A stretch of DNA of 6,247 bases from assembly GCA_045643425.1 (NCBI GenBank), contig JAZUKW010000071.1, positions 1 to 6,247 on the forward strand, read 5' to 3'. A program made the position numbers and the translations under genes. Each line of letters begins with the position of its first letter. Positions within the stretch are counted from its first letter, which is position 1. Shown piece after piece: positions 5,057-6,247 of this stretch. This DNA comes from RGIG426 sp045643425 (GTDB lineage Bacteria; Bacillota; Clostridia; Oscillospirales; Acutalibacteraceae). Below the pieces are notes generated by a model. It did not search any database. It was not told where the DNA came from and was given only the letters and a program-made list of their open reading frames with translations.

Positions 5057-6172
5057 ATGACGTTCCGTAAAGACACCGTTTCCGCCGAGATCCTCGCTCT
5101 TCTGCCGCGCATCGGGTTTGATGCCGCGCAGGAGGGCGTTGCCCTTTGCGCCGTTTTGGACGAGACGATCAAGGGCTTTTCGGTAGAGAAAACCGCCGAC
5201 ACGCTGACTGTGCGGTATGAAAAGCTCCCCTATCTCACCCGCGCGCTCGCGCTTTGCGCCGAGCAAACGGACGACACCTATGCGTTTTCCCAAACCGCCC
5301 GCTTCCGTCACGACGGCGCGATGCTCGACTGCTCGCGCAACGCCGTACCGACGGTGGCGACCCTCAAGGACTACCTTTGCCAAATGGCGCTGATGGGGCT
5401 CGACACGCTGATGCTCTATACCGAAGACACCTATGAGATCGAGGGTGAGCCGTATTTCGGCTTCCAGCGCGGGCGGTTCTCGCTTTCCGAGCTGCGCGAG
5501 ATCGACGACTTCGCCGCATCCTACGGCATCGAGGTCGTGCCGTGTATGCAAACGCTCGCCCACTTAAACGCGATTTTCCGCCACCGTCCCACGTATGAAT
5601 GTAACCACGACATCGACGACATTCTGCTCGTGGACGAGCCGAAGACCTACGAGTTCATCGACAAGATGATCGCCGCCTGCCGCAAAGCGTTTCGCAGCAA
5701 CCGCATCCATATCGGTATGGACGAAGCGGAGCATTTAGGGCGCGGCCGTTTCCTCGACCGCTTCGGCAAACAAGACACCCGCGAGATTTTACAGCGTCAT
5801 CTCGAAAAAGTTTGCGCGCTTTGCGAAAAGCACGGCTTTGAGCCGATGATGTGGAGCGATATGTTCTTCAAGCTCGCCAAAGCCGACACCGGCAACCAAT
5901 ATTACCGTTCGGAGCTGTCGCAGGAGCTCATCGACAGCGTGCCCGCCGACGTATCGCTCGTTTACTGGGATTACGTCACGCTGAACGCGGACGTGTACCG
6001 CGAAAACCTCGCCCGCCACGCGCTGTTTAAAAACAACGCCACCGTCTTTGCGGGCGGCGCGTGGAAATGGGTGGGCTTTGCCCCGCGCATTCGGTACAGC
6101 CTCGAAACCTCCCGCCTTGCATTAGAAGCGTGCCGCGACGCCGGCGTGCAGAACGTGTTCATCACCCTTTGA
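5057..6172 (+). CDS. GcnA-like beta-N-acetylhexosaminidase (GH20), interrupted by an in-frame TGA
   Basis: The 371 residues before the TGA match the GH20 fold of the GcnA-like branch, which removes terminal N-acetylglucosamine or N-acetylgalactosamine from short glycans. No signal peptide or membrane segment is seen, so it should act in the cytoplasm on imported sugars. Residues 1-80 form a small N-terminal domain. The TIM barrel then shows MLDCSRN at 89-95, YTEDTYE at 121-127, the catalytic Asp-Glu pair D222-E223 within HIGMDEAEHLGRG (218-230), MMWSDMFFKL at 264-273, VYWDY at 302-306 and FAGGAWKW at 331-338. The frame is stopped by TGA after FITL, exactly where I expect tryptophan, and continues in frame to the window end, so the true gene extends past the right edge. 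As written, the product would lack the end of the barrel and the C-terminal domain. It is probably co-transcribed with glyQS. The family call is good; substrate is inferred. Confidence 0.82.
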   Translation: MTFRKDTVSAEILALLPRIGFDAAQEGVALCAVLDETIKGFSVEKTADTLTVRYEKLPYLTRALALCAEQTDDTYAFSQTARFRHDGAMLDCSRNAVPTVATLKDYLCQMALMGLDTLMLYTEDTYEIEGEPYFGFQRGRFSLSELREIDDFAASYGIEVVPCMQTLAHLNAIFRHRPTYECNHDIDDILLVDEPKTYEFIDKMIAACRKAFRSNRIHIGMDEAEHLGRGRFLDRFGKQDTREILQRHLEKVCALCEKHGFEPMMWSDMFFKLAKADTGNQYYRSELSQELIDSVPADVSLVYWDYVTLNADVYRENLARHALFKNNATVFAGGAWKWVGFAPRIRYSLETSRLALEACRDAGVQNVFITL

Positions 6173-6247
6173 GGCGACAACGGCGCGGAGGCCTCGCTGT
6201 TTGCGGCGCATCCGGCGGTGCAGTTGTTCGCCGAGATGAACTTCGAG
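6170..6247 (+). other. In-frame TGA and continuation of the GH20 gene past it (partial at right edge)
   Basis: The TGA at 6170-6172 is codon 372 of the GH20 gene. The same frame stays open for the remaining 25 codons, reading GDNGAEASLFAAHPAVQLF and onward. The segment fits the GcnA-like family pattern of tryptophan, GD, then a Gly/Glu-rich turn at the end of the barrel. The change needed from the expected Trp codon is a single G-to-A at 6172. This is best labelled a possible pseudogene or a sequence error until the base is confirmed. Confidence 0.75.

Noticed and set aside
6170..6195. Selenocysteine at the in-frame TGA, with GAGGC (6171-6175) pairing with GCCTC (6191-6195) as a SECIS-like hairpin
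   Set aside because: The family position is tryptophan, not cysteine, and GH20 enzymes have no redox role there. The hairpin begins within the TGA and has a 15-base loop, unlike a bacterial SECIS.

Overview
The window looks like chromosomal DNA from a GC-rich member of the Clostridia (Bacillota), plausibly the Oscillospirales/Ruminococcaceae side. This placement is inferred from strong AGGAGG-type ribosome binding sites, near-consensus sigma-A promoters, a YerC-type TrpR-family regulator directly in front of a histidine gene, and a single-chain bacterial glycyl-tRNA synthetase. No marker gene that would fix the genus is present. Almost all of it is ordinary housekeeping sequence, and I see no phage, IS element, CRISPR array, tRNA or rRNA.

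Left half, minus strand. Reading right to left, argG (argininosuccinate synthase) and argH (argininosuccinate lyase) form a two-gene operon for the last two steps of arginine synthesis. It starts from a perfect-consensus promoter and ends at a strong hairpin terminator just past argH. After about 110 bases with little in them, a second minus-strand unit begins. It has a promoter with a perfect inverted repeat lying across its spacer, then yerC (TrpR-like repressor), then hisZ (ATP phosphoribosyltransferase regulatory subunit). hisZ overlaps yerC by an ATGA stop/start junction and runs off the left edge. The layout suggests that the regulator controls its own operon, and probably the histidine genes that would follow outside the window.

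Right half, plus strand. A 217-base region between the argG and glyQS start codons holds divergent promoters separated by an AT-rich block. glyQS encodes the complete 467-residue glycyl-tRNA synthetase. Thirty-two bases after it comes a GH20-family, GcnA-like beta-N-acetylhexosaminidase without a signal peptide, probably co-transcribed.

The main anomaly is in this last gene. An in-frame TGA at 6170-6172 sits where I expect a conserved tryptophan (ITL-W-GDNGAEAS), and the reading frame continues, family-like, to the window edge. All 22 tryptophan codons in the other coding sequence are TGG, and yerC uses TGA as a stop. A recent nonsense mutation or a base error (TGG to TGA) is therefore more likely than a changed genetic code, but it deserves checking.
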